Assembly (NCBI GenBank): GCA_030018795.1
Contig: JASEHA010000065.1
Location: forward strand, 1-9,168
Reading direction: 5' to 3'
Length of the DNA: 9,168 bases
Origin: a bacterium
Lineage (GTDB): Bacteria; UBA9089; CG2-30-40-21
Below, piece by piece: positions 1 through 5,408 of the stretch. The notes beneath the pieces are model-generated. The model searched no databases. It was not told the origin of the DNA and saw nothing but the letters and a program-made list of their open reading frames with translations. Both the position numbers and the translations under genes were made by a program. Numbering within the stretch: the first letter of the stretch is position 1; each line of letters starts with the position of its first letter.

Positions 1-108
1 CTTCGTTTCACTCATCTATTTTTGACTGAAAGAATCGTAGGTTAAAAAACTTGAATATCGAGTAATAGCCTATAGCCTGAACAACCTAATAAAAGGGAAG
101 GTAATTTG

Positions 109-594
109 ATGTTTAATATTAATGATAAAGTGGTTTATCCTCTTCATGGAGCAGGGACAATAGATTCTATTGAAGAGCATGAAGTCCTTGGATCGATACA
201 AAAGTATTATATTGTCAGATTGCTGGTAGGCGGAATAAAGGTAATGGTGCCTATTATCCCTATGAAAGAACAGATAAGTCTCCGTAAGGTGATAGAAAAG
301 GATGAGATAAATAAGGTAATGGATGTGCTGGAGAATTCAATGGTTGTTGATGTTCAGAATTGGAAGATGAGGTATCAGGCTAATTTAGAAAAGATGAAGA
401 CAGGATGTATCTATAAGGCAGCTGAGGTTGCCAGGAGTCTTTCCTGCCGAAATAAGGGAAAAGGGCTTTCTTCAGCTGAAAAACGTCTATTTGAAACCGC
501 TTATACTGCAGTTACCAGTGAAATTGCCTTTTCTCAGAATATTGGGCTGGATGAGGCAAATATAATGATTAATAGTGCATTGATGCAGAATTAA
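109..594 (+). CDS. carD: CarD/CdnL-family RNA polymerase-binding transcription regulator
   Basis: The 161-residue protein has the two-part CarD layout. An N-terminal Tudor-like RNA polymerase interaction domain (about residues 1-58) carries VVYPLHGAGTI at 8-18. A helical C-terminal domain (about 60-160) carries NWKMRYQANLEKMKTG at 84-99 and LSSAEKRLFETA at 120-131. CarD binds the RNA polymerase beta subunit and stabilises the open promoter complex. Trp85 falls in the same NW..RY.ANLEK motif as Trp85 of mycobacterial CarD, which wedges into the upstream edge of the melted promoter. The length matches the mycobacterial protein (about 162 residues). I chose ATG at 109 over the in-frame TTG at 106 because GGGAAGG at 95-101 is well placed and family members begin with MF or MI. 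It is first in a likely operon; the next gene starts 32 bases after its stop. Family assignment is secure; the target promoters cannot be seen. Confidence 0.93.
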   Translation: MFNINDKVVYPLHGAGTIDSIEEHEVLGSIQKYYIVRLLVGGIKVMVPIIPMKEQISLRKVIEKDEINKVMDVLENSMVVDVQNWKMRYQANLEKMKTGCIYKAAEVARSLSCRNKGKGLSSAEKRLFETAYTAVTSEIAFSQNIGLDEANIMINSALMQN

Positions 595-626
595 CAATTT
601 TAAATAAAAAAGGAGGTGAGAAAAAA

Positions 627-1625
627 ATGATTTCTTTGATTATCAGAATACTTTTTGTGATTATTTCCTTAATTATTGGATGTCTTGTAGGATATTCTTA
701 TGGGATATTGATCCCTGCAATGATCATTACCATAATATTAATCAGTATGTTTATACTAGCAGAGATCCTCATCCAAAAACTTTCAATCAAGGGTATTATA
801 TCAGGTGTAATTGGTCTCATCATTGGACTTGCTCTGGCTAATCTGTTGAGCTTATGCTTGCTGGGTATTCCTCAGCTAAAAGGGATAAGCGGCTGGCAGT
901 TAAGTTTGAATTTAGGACTGGGATATATAGGCTTAATGATGGGTATTATCAAAAAGCATGAGATGCTTGATATTCTATCACATTCGTCCATGACTCATGG
1001 GAATGTATCTGCTGTAACTAATGACGATAAAAAGATACTTGATACCAGTGTTATTATTGATGGTCGAATAGAGGATATATGTGAAACAGGATTTCTTACA
1101 GGAACATTGATTGCTCCCAGATTTGTTTTACTGGAATTACAACGAATTGCAGACTCTTCAGATTCTTTAAAAAGGACTCGCGGCAGACGCGGGATGGATA
1201 TCTTACACAAGATACAAAAGAGGCCTAATGTCAATGTTCAGATATCAGAGATAGATTATCCAGATGTAAAAGAGGTTGATAGTAAGCTCCTCTGTCTGGC
1301 AAAGGAATTGAAGGCAAAGGTTATGACCAATGATTTTAATCTGAACAAGTTAGCCCAGCTGGAAGGTGTGGGTATCCTGAATATAAATGAATTGGCTGAG
1401 GCATTAAAGCCTGTGGTCCTTCCAGGGGAAGAGATGCAGGTACACATCATTAAGGAAGGGAAGGAATATAGTCAGGGTGTGGGCTATCTGGATGATGGAA
1501 CAATGGTAGTTGTCGATAATGGATATGATTATATTGGCCGTAGGGTTAAAACCATTGTTACCTCTGTGCTTCAAACTACAGCAGGACGAATGATATTTAC
1601 CAGATTGGAAGGGACAGTAAATTAG
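627..1625 (+). CDS. yacL: Membrane-anchored PIN/TRAM-domain protein, YacL type
   Basis: The 332-residue protein starts with four hydrophobic membrane segments (about residues 4-21, 26-47, 57-80 and 91-108). A cytoplasmic PIN nuclease-like domain follows (about 135-258), then a TRAM RNA-binding domain (about 266-332). The acidic tetrad expected of a metal-dependent PIN ribonuclease is intact: Asp139 in LDTSVIIDGR, Glu170 in LLELQRIAD, Asp218 in VDSKLL and Asp236 in MTNDFNL. This architecture is that of Bacillus YacL, which is also encoded next to ispD and ispF. The start has a near-perfect Shine-Dalgarno, AGGAGGTGAG at 611-620, the strongest in the window. The following ispD begins 18 bases after the stop. 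The precise substrate of this family is not settled; RNA cleavage at the membrane is inferred from the domains. Family assignment is strong, biological role weak. Confidence 0.9.
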   Translation: MISLIIRILFVIISLIIGCLVGYSYGILIPAMIITIILISMFILAEILIQKLSIKGIISGVIGLIIGLALANLLSLCLLGIPQLKGISGWQLSLNLGLGYIGLMMGIIKKHEMLDILSHSSMTHGNVSAVTNDDKKILDTSVIIDGRIEDICETGFLTGTLIAPRFVLLELQRIADSSDSLKRTRGRRGMDILHKIQKRPNVNVQISEIDYPDVKEVDSKLLCLAKELKAKVMTNDFNLNKLAQLEGVGILNINELAEALKPVVLPGEEMQVHIIKEGKEYSQGVGYLDDGTMVVVDNGYDYIGRRVKTIVTSVLQTTAGRMIFTRLEGTVN

Positions 1626-1643
1626 TAGGGAGCAGACAGAAAT

Positions 1644-2342
1644 ATGAAGGTTTATGCTATTATTGTTGCTGCGGGTGATGGCAAGAGGATGGGCAGCAAG
1701 GTGAAAAAACCGTATCTTGAATTGGCAGGTCGCCCCTTACTTTTTTATGCCTTGAGAAATATTATTGACTCTTCCTTAATTACTGGAACAATTCTGGTTG
1801 CAGGAAATGGGCTGGTTGATTATTGCCAGAAGAAAATAGTTGAAGCCTATGGATTTAATCGTATACTATCTGTGGTTGAGGGTGGAGACCAACGGCAGGA
1901 CTCGGTTTATCAAGGCTTAAAGGCATTGCCAGAAGATGCTGAAATAGTCGTGATTCATGATGGGGTAAGACCATTTGTCTCTGGTAAGATAATTAAAGAG
2001 ACCATTACGGCTGCTATTGAATATGGGGCAGCAATTACCGGGGTCAGGGTAAAGGATACCATAAAGATGATAGATGAATCCCATAGAGTCATCCAAACCG
2101 TGAATCGTGATGGACTGTGGGCAGTTCAAACCCCTCAGGTGTTTATGGCTAAGCTATTGAGAGATTGTTACGATAAGGCTGTGAGCAAAGGCTTCTATGG
2201 CACAGATGATGCTTCAATTGTAGAATGGGCAGGAGGATTCGAAGTCAGGATTGTTGAAGGGGAGTATGAAAACATAAAGATTACCACGCCGTTTGATATG
2301 ATGGTGGCTGAGGTAATGATGGAAAAAGGTGGTTACTTGTAA
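1644..2342 (+). CDS. ispD: 2-C-methyl-D-erythritol 4-phosphate cytidylyltransferase
   Basis: IspD transfers CMP from CTP to methylerythritol 4-phosphate, the third step of the non-mevalonate isoprenoid pathway, in the cytoplasm. The 232-residue length is normal. The N-terminal nucleotide-binding signature is complete: AIIVAAGDGKRMG at 5-17, with Arg15 and Lys22 matching the catalytic Arg20 and Lys27 of the E. coli enzyme. Also present are VIHDGVRPF at 103-111, RDGLWAVQTPQVF at 155-167, TDDA at 187-190, and ENIKITTPFD at 209-218 with the conserved late lysine (Lys212). The ribosome site is modest (GGGAG at 1628-1632). The gene follows yacL by 18 bases and precedes ispF by 43, so the three are probably co-transcribed. 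No ispD-ispF fusion is present. No active-site residue looks altered. Confidence 0.97.
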   Translation: MKVYAIIVAAGDGKRMGSKVKKPYLELAGRPLLFYALRNIIDSSLITGTILVAGNGLVDYCQKKIVEAYGFNRILSVVEGGDQRQDSVYQGLKALPEDAEIVVIHDGVRPFVSGKIIKETITAAIEYGAAITGVRVKDTIKMIDESHRVIQTVNRDGLWAVQTPQVFMAKLLRDCYDKAVSKGFYGTDDASIVEWAGGFEVRIVEGEYENIKITTPFDMMVAEVMMEKGGYL

Positions 2343-2385
2343 TTTATTGTAAATGAATGAGTTGTGCACAGTAGTGAGGTGAACC

Positions 2386-2859
2386 GTGCGTGTAGGGATT
2401 GGATACGATATTCATGAACTGGTTGAAAAACGTGATCTTATCTTAGGTGGGGTAAAGATACCCTATCATCTTGGACTCCTCGGAGATTCTGATGCAGATA
2501 TTATTGTCCATGCCTTAATCGATGCCTTGCTTGGTGCAATTGCTGCTGGTGATATTGGTGCTCAATTTGGGGTTGGTGAACCAGAATTGATGAATATCTC
2601 CAGCATAATTTTATTGAACAGAACTGTAGAATTTTTGCATTCCAAAGGATTTGTTATTAACAATGCAGATGTTACTGTTGTAGCAGAATCACCAAAATTG
2701 GGCAAATATATCCAGCAGATGAGACAAAATATTGCAGATGCCCTGATGATAGAAACAGAGATGGTCAGTATTAAGGCAACTACAGCCAAGGGACTTGGTA
2801 CTATTGGCACTAACCAGGCCATGGCAGCTTATGCAGTGGTTAGCGTAGAGGCATTGTAG
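2386..2859 (+). CDS. ispF: 2-C-methyl-D-erythritol 2,4-cyclodiphosphate synthase, with unusual active-site residues
   Basis: IspF cyclises CDP-methylerythritol 2-phosphate to the cyclodiphosphate with loss of CMP; the enzyme is a trimer with zinc at subunit interfaces. The 157-residue protein aligns end to end without gaps over its first 42 residues with E. coli IspF as I recall it. The zinc ligands Asp8, His10 and His42 are intact, as are Asp36, Asp38, Thr132 and Thr133. Two positions differ. His34 of E. coli, near the substrate phosphates, is Asp34 here (GDSDAD instead of the common GHSDAD). The metal-binding Glu135 region, usually TTTEGLGF or close, reads TTAKGLGT, giving Lys135. The start is GTG with GAGGTGA at 2376-2382; no ATG lies in frame near the conserved N-terminus. 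The gene closes the operon; the identity is sure, full catalytic competence is not. Confidence 0.95.
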   Translation: MRVGIGYDIHELVEKRDLILGGVKIPYHLGLLGDSDADIIVHALIDALLGAIAAGDIGAQFGVGEPELMNISSIILLNRTVEFLHSKGFVINNADVTVVAESPKLGKYIQQMRQNIADALMIETEMVSIKATTAKGLGTIGTNQAMAAYAVVSVEAL

Positions 2860-2886
2860 TTGCTGGCAGACTGCTCACCAGTGCAA

Positions 2887-2993
2887 TAGTGTCGTGTCAA
2901 CTCTCAATTGTCGGATAGATAGGATAGATGGGTTAGCACCCATCCTACAATTATATCATCTCTATGCGACACTGAAGGGTTGACACGACACTA
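2887..2993. mobile_element. Small terminal-inverted-repeat element (MITE-like), copy A
   Basis: The ends are a perfect 15-bp inverted repeat, TAGTGTCGTGTCAAC at 2887-2901 and its complement at 2979-2993. The similarity continues imperfectly inward for about 32 bases through a TGTCG..ATAG block. Both ends carry TA, consistent with a TA target duplication as made by IS630/mariner-type transposases; that link is inference. The element is 107 bp and encodes no protein. Its centre holds a palindrome: GATGGGT (2927-2933), loop TAGC, ACCCATC (2938-2944), nested inside AATTGT (2906-2911) and ACAATT (2947-2952). A related element at 4207-4361 shares 28 of 32 left-end and 24 of 31 right-end bases, in the same orientation, which supports a dispersed family rather than a chance hairpin. 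It could also fold in RNA as a stem-loop between ispF and pilU. Confidence 0.75.
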
Positions 2994-3064
2994 GTGCACC
3001 AGTCACCAGAGTATTAGTTAAATTCTTTACTGGTGCGCTGGTGCGCTGGTGTTCTGGTGCACTA
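2992..3064. repeat. Inverted repeat flanking the octamer array upstream of pilU
   Basis: TAGTGCACCAG at 2992-3002 is the exact complement of CTGGTGCACTA at 3054-3064. The left arm begins at the last two bases of copy A, and the right arm ends 33 bases before the pilU-like start codon. CACCAG also occurs at 2876-2881 and twice within 2997-3008, and its complement CTGGTG recurs in the octamers at 3030-3061, so several alternative pairings are possible. It could fold in the 5' leader of the pilU-like transcript. No T-run follows, so it is not a typical terminator. Confidence 0.55.
3030..3061. repeat. Tandem octamer repeat, four units
   Basis: Four consecutive 8-bp units read CTGGTGCG, CTGGTGCG, CTGGTGTT and CTGGTGCA. 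They sit 36 bases upstream of the pilU-like ATG, between it and the mobile element. The unit length is not a multiple of three and the array is outside the reading frame chosen, so copy changes would alter leader spacing rather than protein. Such arrays can change length by slippage; whether this one does is unknown. Confidence 0.8.
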
Positions 3065-3097
3065 ATGTGCCCTTACAGTAAATTAGGAGCAATTTAT

Positions 3098-4162
3098 ATG
3101 TTGTTAGCTGATTTATTAGGAAAGATGGTTTCGCAGGATGCCTCAGACTTGTTCCTCAAGGCAGATACGCCACCTACCTATAAGGTATCAGGGGAAACGG
3201 TTCAGGAGCATGCAAGGCTCAGCCCTATGGATGTAGAAAGGCTGGCTTATGCCGTGATGGGTGACGAACAACAGGTAGAGTTTGTTCGGACAAACGAGAT
3301 GAACCTTGCCTTTAACTATCCTGAGCTTGGCCGATTCAGGTGTAACATCTATCGTCAGCGAGGAACTATAGGGATAGTCTTTCGCCGGGTAAAGTCTCAA
3401 ATCCCAAATGTAGCAGACCTTGCTCTTCCGCTAATATTAAATGAGCTTGTTATGGACAAGAGAGGATTAATACTGGTAGTCGGAGCTACGGGTTCAGGCA
3501 AGTCCACTACCTTAGCGGCTATGCTCAATCATCGGAACGAGACAGCTGGCGGACATATCATTACCATTGAGGATCCAATTGAGTTTGTCTATAAAGATAA
3601 AAAAGCCATTATCAGTCAGCGAGAGGTTGGCATTGATACCGAAGCCTATGATGCTGCCCTAAAGAATGCCCTCAGGCAGGCACCAGATGTTATCCTTATT
3701 GGTGAGATGCGTGATACAGAAAGTGTTTCTGCAGCCATATACTTTGCTGAAACAGGTCATCTGGTAATGAGTACACTCCATTCAACCAATGCCTTTCAGG
3801 CTATAGAAAGGATGCTGCAATTCTATCCTGGAGAGATGCATCCCCAGGTGCTTATGCAGCTTTCCCTGAACCTTAGGGCTATCGTCTCCCAGAGATTAAT
3901 CCCGCGAGCAGATAAAAACGGTCGTGTTGCAGCAGTAGAGATCATGCTGGTTACCCCCCGTATCAAAGACCTTATCAAAAAGGGAGAAGTTTCCCAGCTT
4001 CGAGGAGCAATTCAGTCCGGATCAAAGGATGGTCTCCAGAGCTTTGAACAGGCACTGCATGAGCTTTATACAAAAGACCTGATTACCCTTGATGATGCTA
4101 TGGCAGCAGCAGATAGTGCCAATGATTTGAGATTAAGGATAAAAGGGATGGCAACCTTGTAA
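3098..4162 (+). CDS. pilU: PilT/PilU-family type IV pilus retraction ATPase, closest to PilU
   Basis: The 354-residue cytoplasmic ATPase powers pilus retraction as a hexamer at the inner-membrane base. The N-terminal PAS-like domain (about 1-100) holds SDLFLKADTPPTYKVSG at 16-32. The RecA-like domain carries Walker A GATGSGKST at 129-137, the Asp box IEDPIEF at 157-163, Walker B VILIGEMRD at 198-206 with catalytic Glu203, and the His box at 227-231 (LHSTN). The C-terminus favours PilU: FEQALHELY, ADSANDLRLRIKG at 338-350, and RIKDLI (288-293) where PilT has AIRNLI. ATG at 3098 is preferred because TAGGAG at 3084-3089 is correctly spaced and the protein then begins as family members do; the frame stays open upstream to 3041, but that part is repeat-encoded. 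No other pilus gene is adjacent. The gene lies between two copies of a small inverted-repeat element. Confidence 0.92.
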   Translation: MLLADLLGKMVSQDASDLFLKADTPPTYKVSGETVQEHARLSPMDVERLAYAVMGDEQQVEFVRTNEMNLAFNYPELGRFRCNIYRQRGTIGIVFRRVKSQIPNVADLALPLILNELVMDKRGLILVVGATGSGKSTTLAAMLNHRNETAGGHIITIEDPIEFVYKDKKAIISQREVGIDTEAYDAALKNALRQAPDVILIGEMRDTESVSAAIYFAETGHLVMSTLHSTNAFQAIERMLQFYPGEMHPQVLMQLSLNLRAIVSQRLIPRADKNGRVAAVEIMLVTPRIKDLIKKGEVSQLRGAIQSGSKDGLQSFEQALHELYTKDLITLDDAMAAADSANDLRLRIKGMATL

Positions 4163-4206
4163 AAAGTGCCAATGGTGGCAAAAACTTGAACATTGAGTAT
4201 AAATAA

Positions 4207-4361
4207 TAGTGTTGTGTCAACCATCAATTGTCGTATAGTAGGGGCGGGGTTTCCCCGCCCTGATTGGTCTTGCCCCTGCCCTGTGTAAATCTAACGATGG
4301 ACAACCACGAGAGTTGTCTCATGCAATGGTTATGCGACAGATTAAGATTGACACGACAATA
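4207..4361. mobile_element. Small terminal-inverted-repeat element (MITE-like), copy B
   Basis: The left end (4207-4238) matches copy A at 28 of 32 bases, including TAGTG, GTGTCAAC and CAATTGTCG. The right end (4331-4361) matches copy A at 24 of 31, including TATGCGACA and TTGACACGACA. The two ends of copy B are imperfect inverted repeats of each other and are bounded by TA. At 155 bp it is longer than copy A and its interior is different: an 8-bp GC stem at 4242-4260 and a second hairpin GACAAC/GTTGTC (4300-4305 and 4313-4318). No transposase is encoded, so movement would need one supplied elsewhere. The right end touches the Shine-Dalgarno of the next gene. Confidence 0.72.
4242..4260. repeat. 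GC-rich perfect hairpin inside copy B
   Basis: GGGCGGGG (4242-4249), loop TTT and CCCCGCCC (4253-4260) form a perfect 8-bp stem in otherwise AT-rich sequence. Similar GGGGCGGGGTTTCCCCGCCC-type palindromes are, from memory, common intergenic repeats in some bacteria. No T-run follows, so it is a poor intrinsic terminator; it may still pause polymerase or protect an RNA 3' end after pilU. Confidence 0.75.
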
Positions 4362-4366
4362 GGAGG
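4361..4366 (+). promoter_or_regulatory. Ribosome binding site adjoining the end of copy B
   Basis: AGGAGG starts on the last base of the copy B right end and lies 4 bases before ATG at 4371. It decides the start of the small membrane protein, because the frame stays open upstream to a TTG at 4314, but that stretch would only translate the element's terminus. Confidence 0.7.
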
Positions 4367-4370
4367 AAAA

Positions 4371-4811
4371 ATGGGATTAAAGAAATTTTTGTGGTTTGTA
4401 TGGATTTTGGTTTTGGGAACAATTCCTCTGACCATGACTGCCTCTGCAGATTTAACAAAACATGATATAGAGGAAATACGAATGGTTGTAAAGGAGGAAA
4501 TCCAACATGTAAACTATCGGATAGATGGATTAGACAAACGAATAGATGGTTTAGACAAGCGAATAGATGGATTAGACAAACGAATAGATGGTTTGCAAGA
4601 GATAATGATTGGAGGGTTTGGGGTAATTTTTACTGGTATGTTTGCTCTAATTACCTTTGTCTTATGGGACAGACGCTCAGCCCTTGCCCCTGCAGTAAGA
4701 AGACAGGATGTATTGGAAAAGAAAGAGGATGCTATTGAGAGGGCTCTCAAGGATTTTGCTATGAAAGAGCCACGGTTTGCTGAAGCACTTAGGGTTGCAG
4801 GGCTTTTGTAG
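4371..4811 (+). CDS. Small secreted/membrane coiled-coil protein of unknown function
   Basis: I do not recognise a characterised family. The 146-residue product has a likely Sec signal peptide (residues 1-26: MGLKKF, a hydrophobic core, then TASA before Asp27). A helical coiled-coil region follows at about 29-77, including RIDGLDK heptads from residue 50. A membrane segment (about 80-98) ends in FVLWDRRSALAPA, and a charged amphipathic tail (about 110-146) closes the protein. If the signal is cleaved, the coiled coil would lie outside the inner membrane and the tail inside. I have an impression that short proteins with coiled coil, membrane segment and WDRR.ALAP occur as hypotheticals in environmental genomes, but this is unverified. 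ATG at 4371 has a strong Shine-Dalgarno and gives the signal peptide. It stands alone between copy B and fliJ. A structural or tethering role is only a guess. Confidence 0.75.
   Translation: MGLKKFLWFVWILVLGTIPLTMTASADLTKHDIEEIRMVVKEEIQHVNYRIDGLDKRIDGLDKRIDGLDKRIDGLQEIMIGGFGVIFTGMFALITFVLWDRRSALAPAVRRQDVLEKKEDAIERALKDFAMKEPRFAEALRVAGLL
4518..4601 (+). repeat. In-frame 21-bp tandem repeat encoding RIDGLDK heptads
   Basis: Four 21-bp units start at 4518, 4539, 4560 and 4581, each beginning CGG/CGA ATA GAT GG. Three encode RIDGLDK and the last RIDGLQE. Silent differences alternate: units 1 and 3 use GGA and AAA, unit 2 uses GGT and AAG, and unit 4 shares GGT. This indicates that a 42-bp pair was duplicated. 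Copy changes keep the frame and lengthen the coiled coil by one heptad. Confidence 0.88.
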
Positions 4812-4845
4812 ATAGATGTGGTATTTAGGAGAGAAATAGATTATT

Positions 4846-4901
4846 TTAGGCTAAAGGTTGTCGTTGTAATTCCTATTCCTGCCTAACAGCCTTTTAGTCT
4901 A
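4846..4901 (+). other. Imperfect inverted repeat in the gap before fliJ
   Basis: In the 127-base gap, TAGGCTAAAGGTTGT (4847-4861) pairs imperfectly with ACAGCCTTTTAGTCTA (4886-4901). TTAGGC at 4846-4851 can instead pair with GCCTAA at 4881-4886, so two folds compete. A stretch with scattered T residues follows (4910-4919) but no clean T-run. It may be a weak terminator or leader structure; function is unproven. Confidence 0.35.
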
Positions 4902-4938
4902 TCCACCTACTTCGTTTTATACAGCTAAGCAGGATACT

Positions 4939-5385
4939 ATGGCACGATTTGATTTTAAGTTTCAACATATCTTAAATATTAAGAAACATAAGGAAAATCT
5001 ATTACAGGAAGGACTATCTCAATTAAAGCGGTCATTTCAACACGAAGAATCTGTCCTCTGGGGAATAGAGGATAAGACAAAGGAATGCCTGTTTAAGCTG
5101 AAAGAGCTTCAAGCAGGGATAATCTCTATCCAGGAGATTATGGATTACCATAATTTCCTCACCAGCCTGAGCGAGGATATTATTGCTCAAAAAAACAAGC
5201 TTGAAAGCCTTTCTATGGAGATAGATGATGCTATCTCTAAATTGGTCCATGCTTCTCAGGAAAGAAAGATCTTTGAGAAGTTAAGGGAACGGAAATGGGA
5301 TGAATTTCGCATAGAGGCAAGTAAGGAAGAACAAGAATTTATGGATGAGGTTGCCTCAATCAGTCATGAGAGAAAAAACAGGTAA
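4939..5385 (+). CDS. fliJ: FliJ-like flagellar export chaperone/central stalk protein
   Basis: The 148-residue, highly charged, almost entirely helical protein starts MARFDFKFQHILNIKKHKENLLQ, matching the FliJ opening (FxFxLxxLLxxK followed by long heptads). Its length is right for FliJ, about 145-150. FliJ is an antiparallel coiled coil that sits in the centre of the FliI ATPase ring and couples it to the FlhA export gate of the flagellum. The ATG has AGGA only 4 bases upstream, a weak site. Notably fliI, fliH and fliG, the usual neighbours, are absent here; ftsK starts 23 bases downstream. The family is diverse and defined mostly by helical pattern, so an unrelated coiled-coil protein is possible, but the N-terminal signature favours FliJ. 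Confidence 0.72.
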   Translation: MARFDFKFQHILNIKKHKENLLQEGLSQLKRSFQHEESVLWGIEDKTKECLFKLKELQAGIISIQEIMDYHNFLTSLSEDIIAQKNKLESLSMEIDDAISKLVHASQERKIFEKLRERKWDEFRIEASKEEQEFMDEVASISHERKNR

Positions 5386-5408
5386 TTTTCACCACAAAGG
5401 TACACAGG

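Noticed and set aside
22..76. Possible carD promoter: TTGACT at 22-27 or TTGAAT at 51-56 with AT-rich -10 candidates.
   Set aside because: Spacing to any -10-like box is about 14 bases, too short to call.
995..1234. Minus-strand open frames opposite yacL, ispD, ispF, pilU, the small protein, fliJ, ftsK and aroE (this one as example).
   Set aside because: All lie wholly or mainly within well-supported plus-strand genes, lack family motifs, and reflect the coding bias of the other strand.
3041..3097. Upstream in-frame extension of the pilU-like gene beginning at a GTG.
   Set aside because: It would translate the octamer repeat, has no ribosome site, and family proteins begin at the ATG at 3098, which has TAGGAG.
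4167..4180. TGCCA-ATGG-TGGCA hairpin just after the pilU-like gene as a terminator.
   Set aside because: Only a 5-bp stem, followed by A residues on the plus strand; it would suit only a minus-strand transcript, and no minus-strand gene is present.
4314..4370. Upstream in-frame extension of the small membrane protein from a TTG.
   Set aside because: It covers the end of the mobile element and would bury the signal peptide; ATG 4371 has a strong Shine-Dalgarno.
2922..4533. GGATAGATGGGTTAG in copy A (2922-2936) matches 14 of 15 bases in the heptad repeat (4519-4533).
   Set aside because: Short, low-complexity and explained by coding constraint in the second place; probably chance.
4518..4601. 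Tandem 21-bp units considered as a CRISPR or iteron array.
   Set aside because: Units are contiguous with no spacers and are in frame within a signal-peptide-bearing gene.
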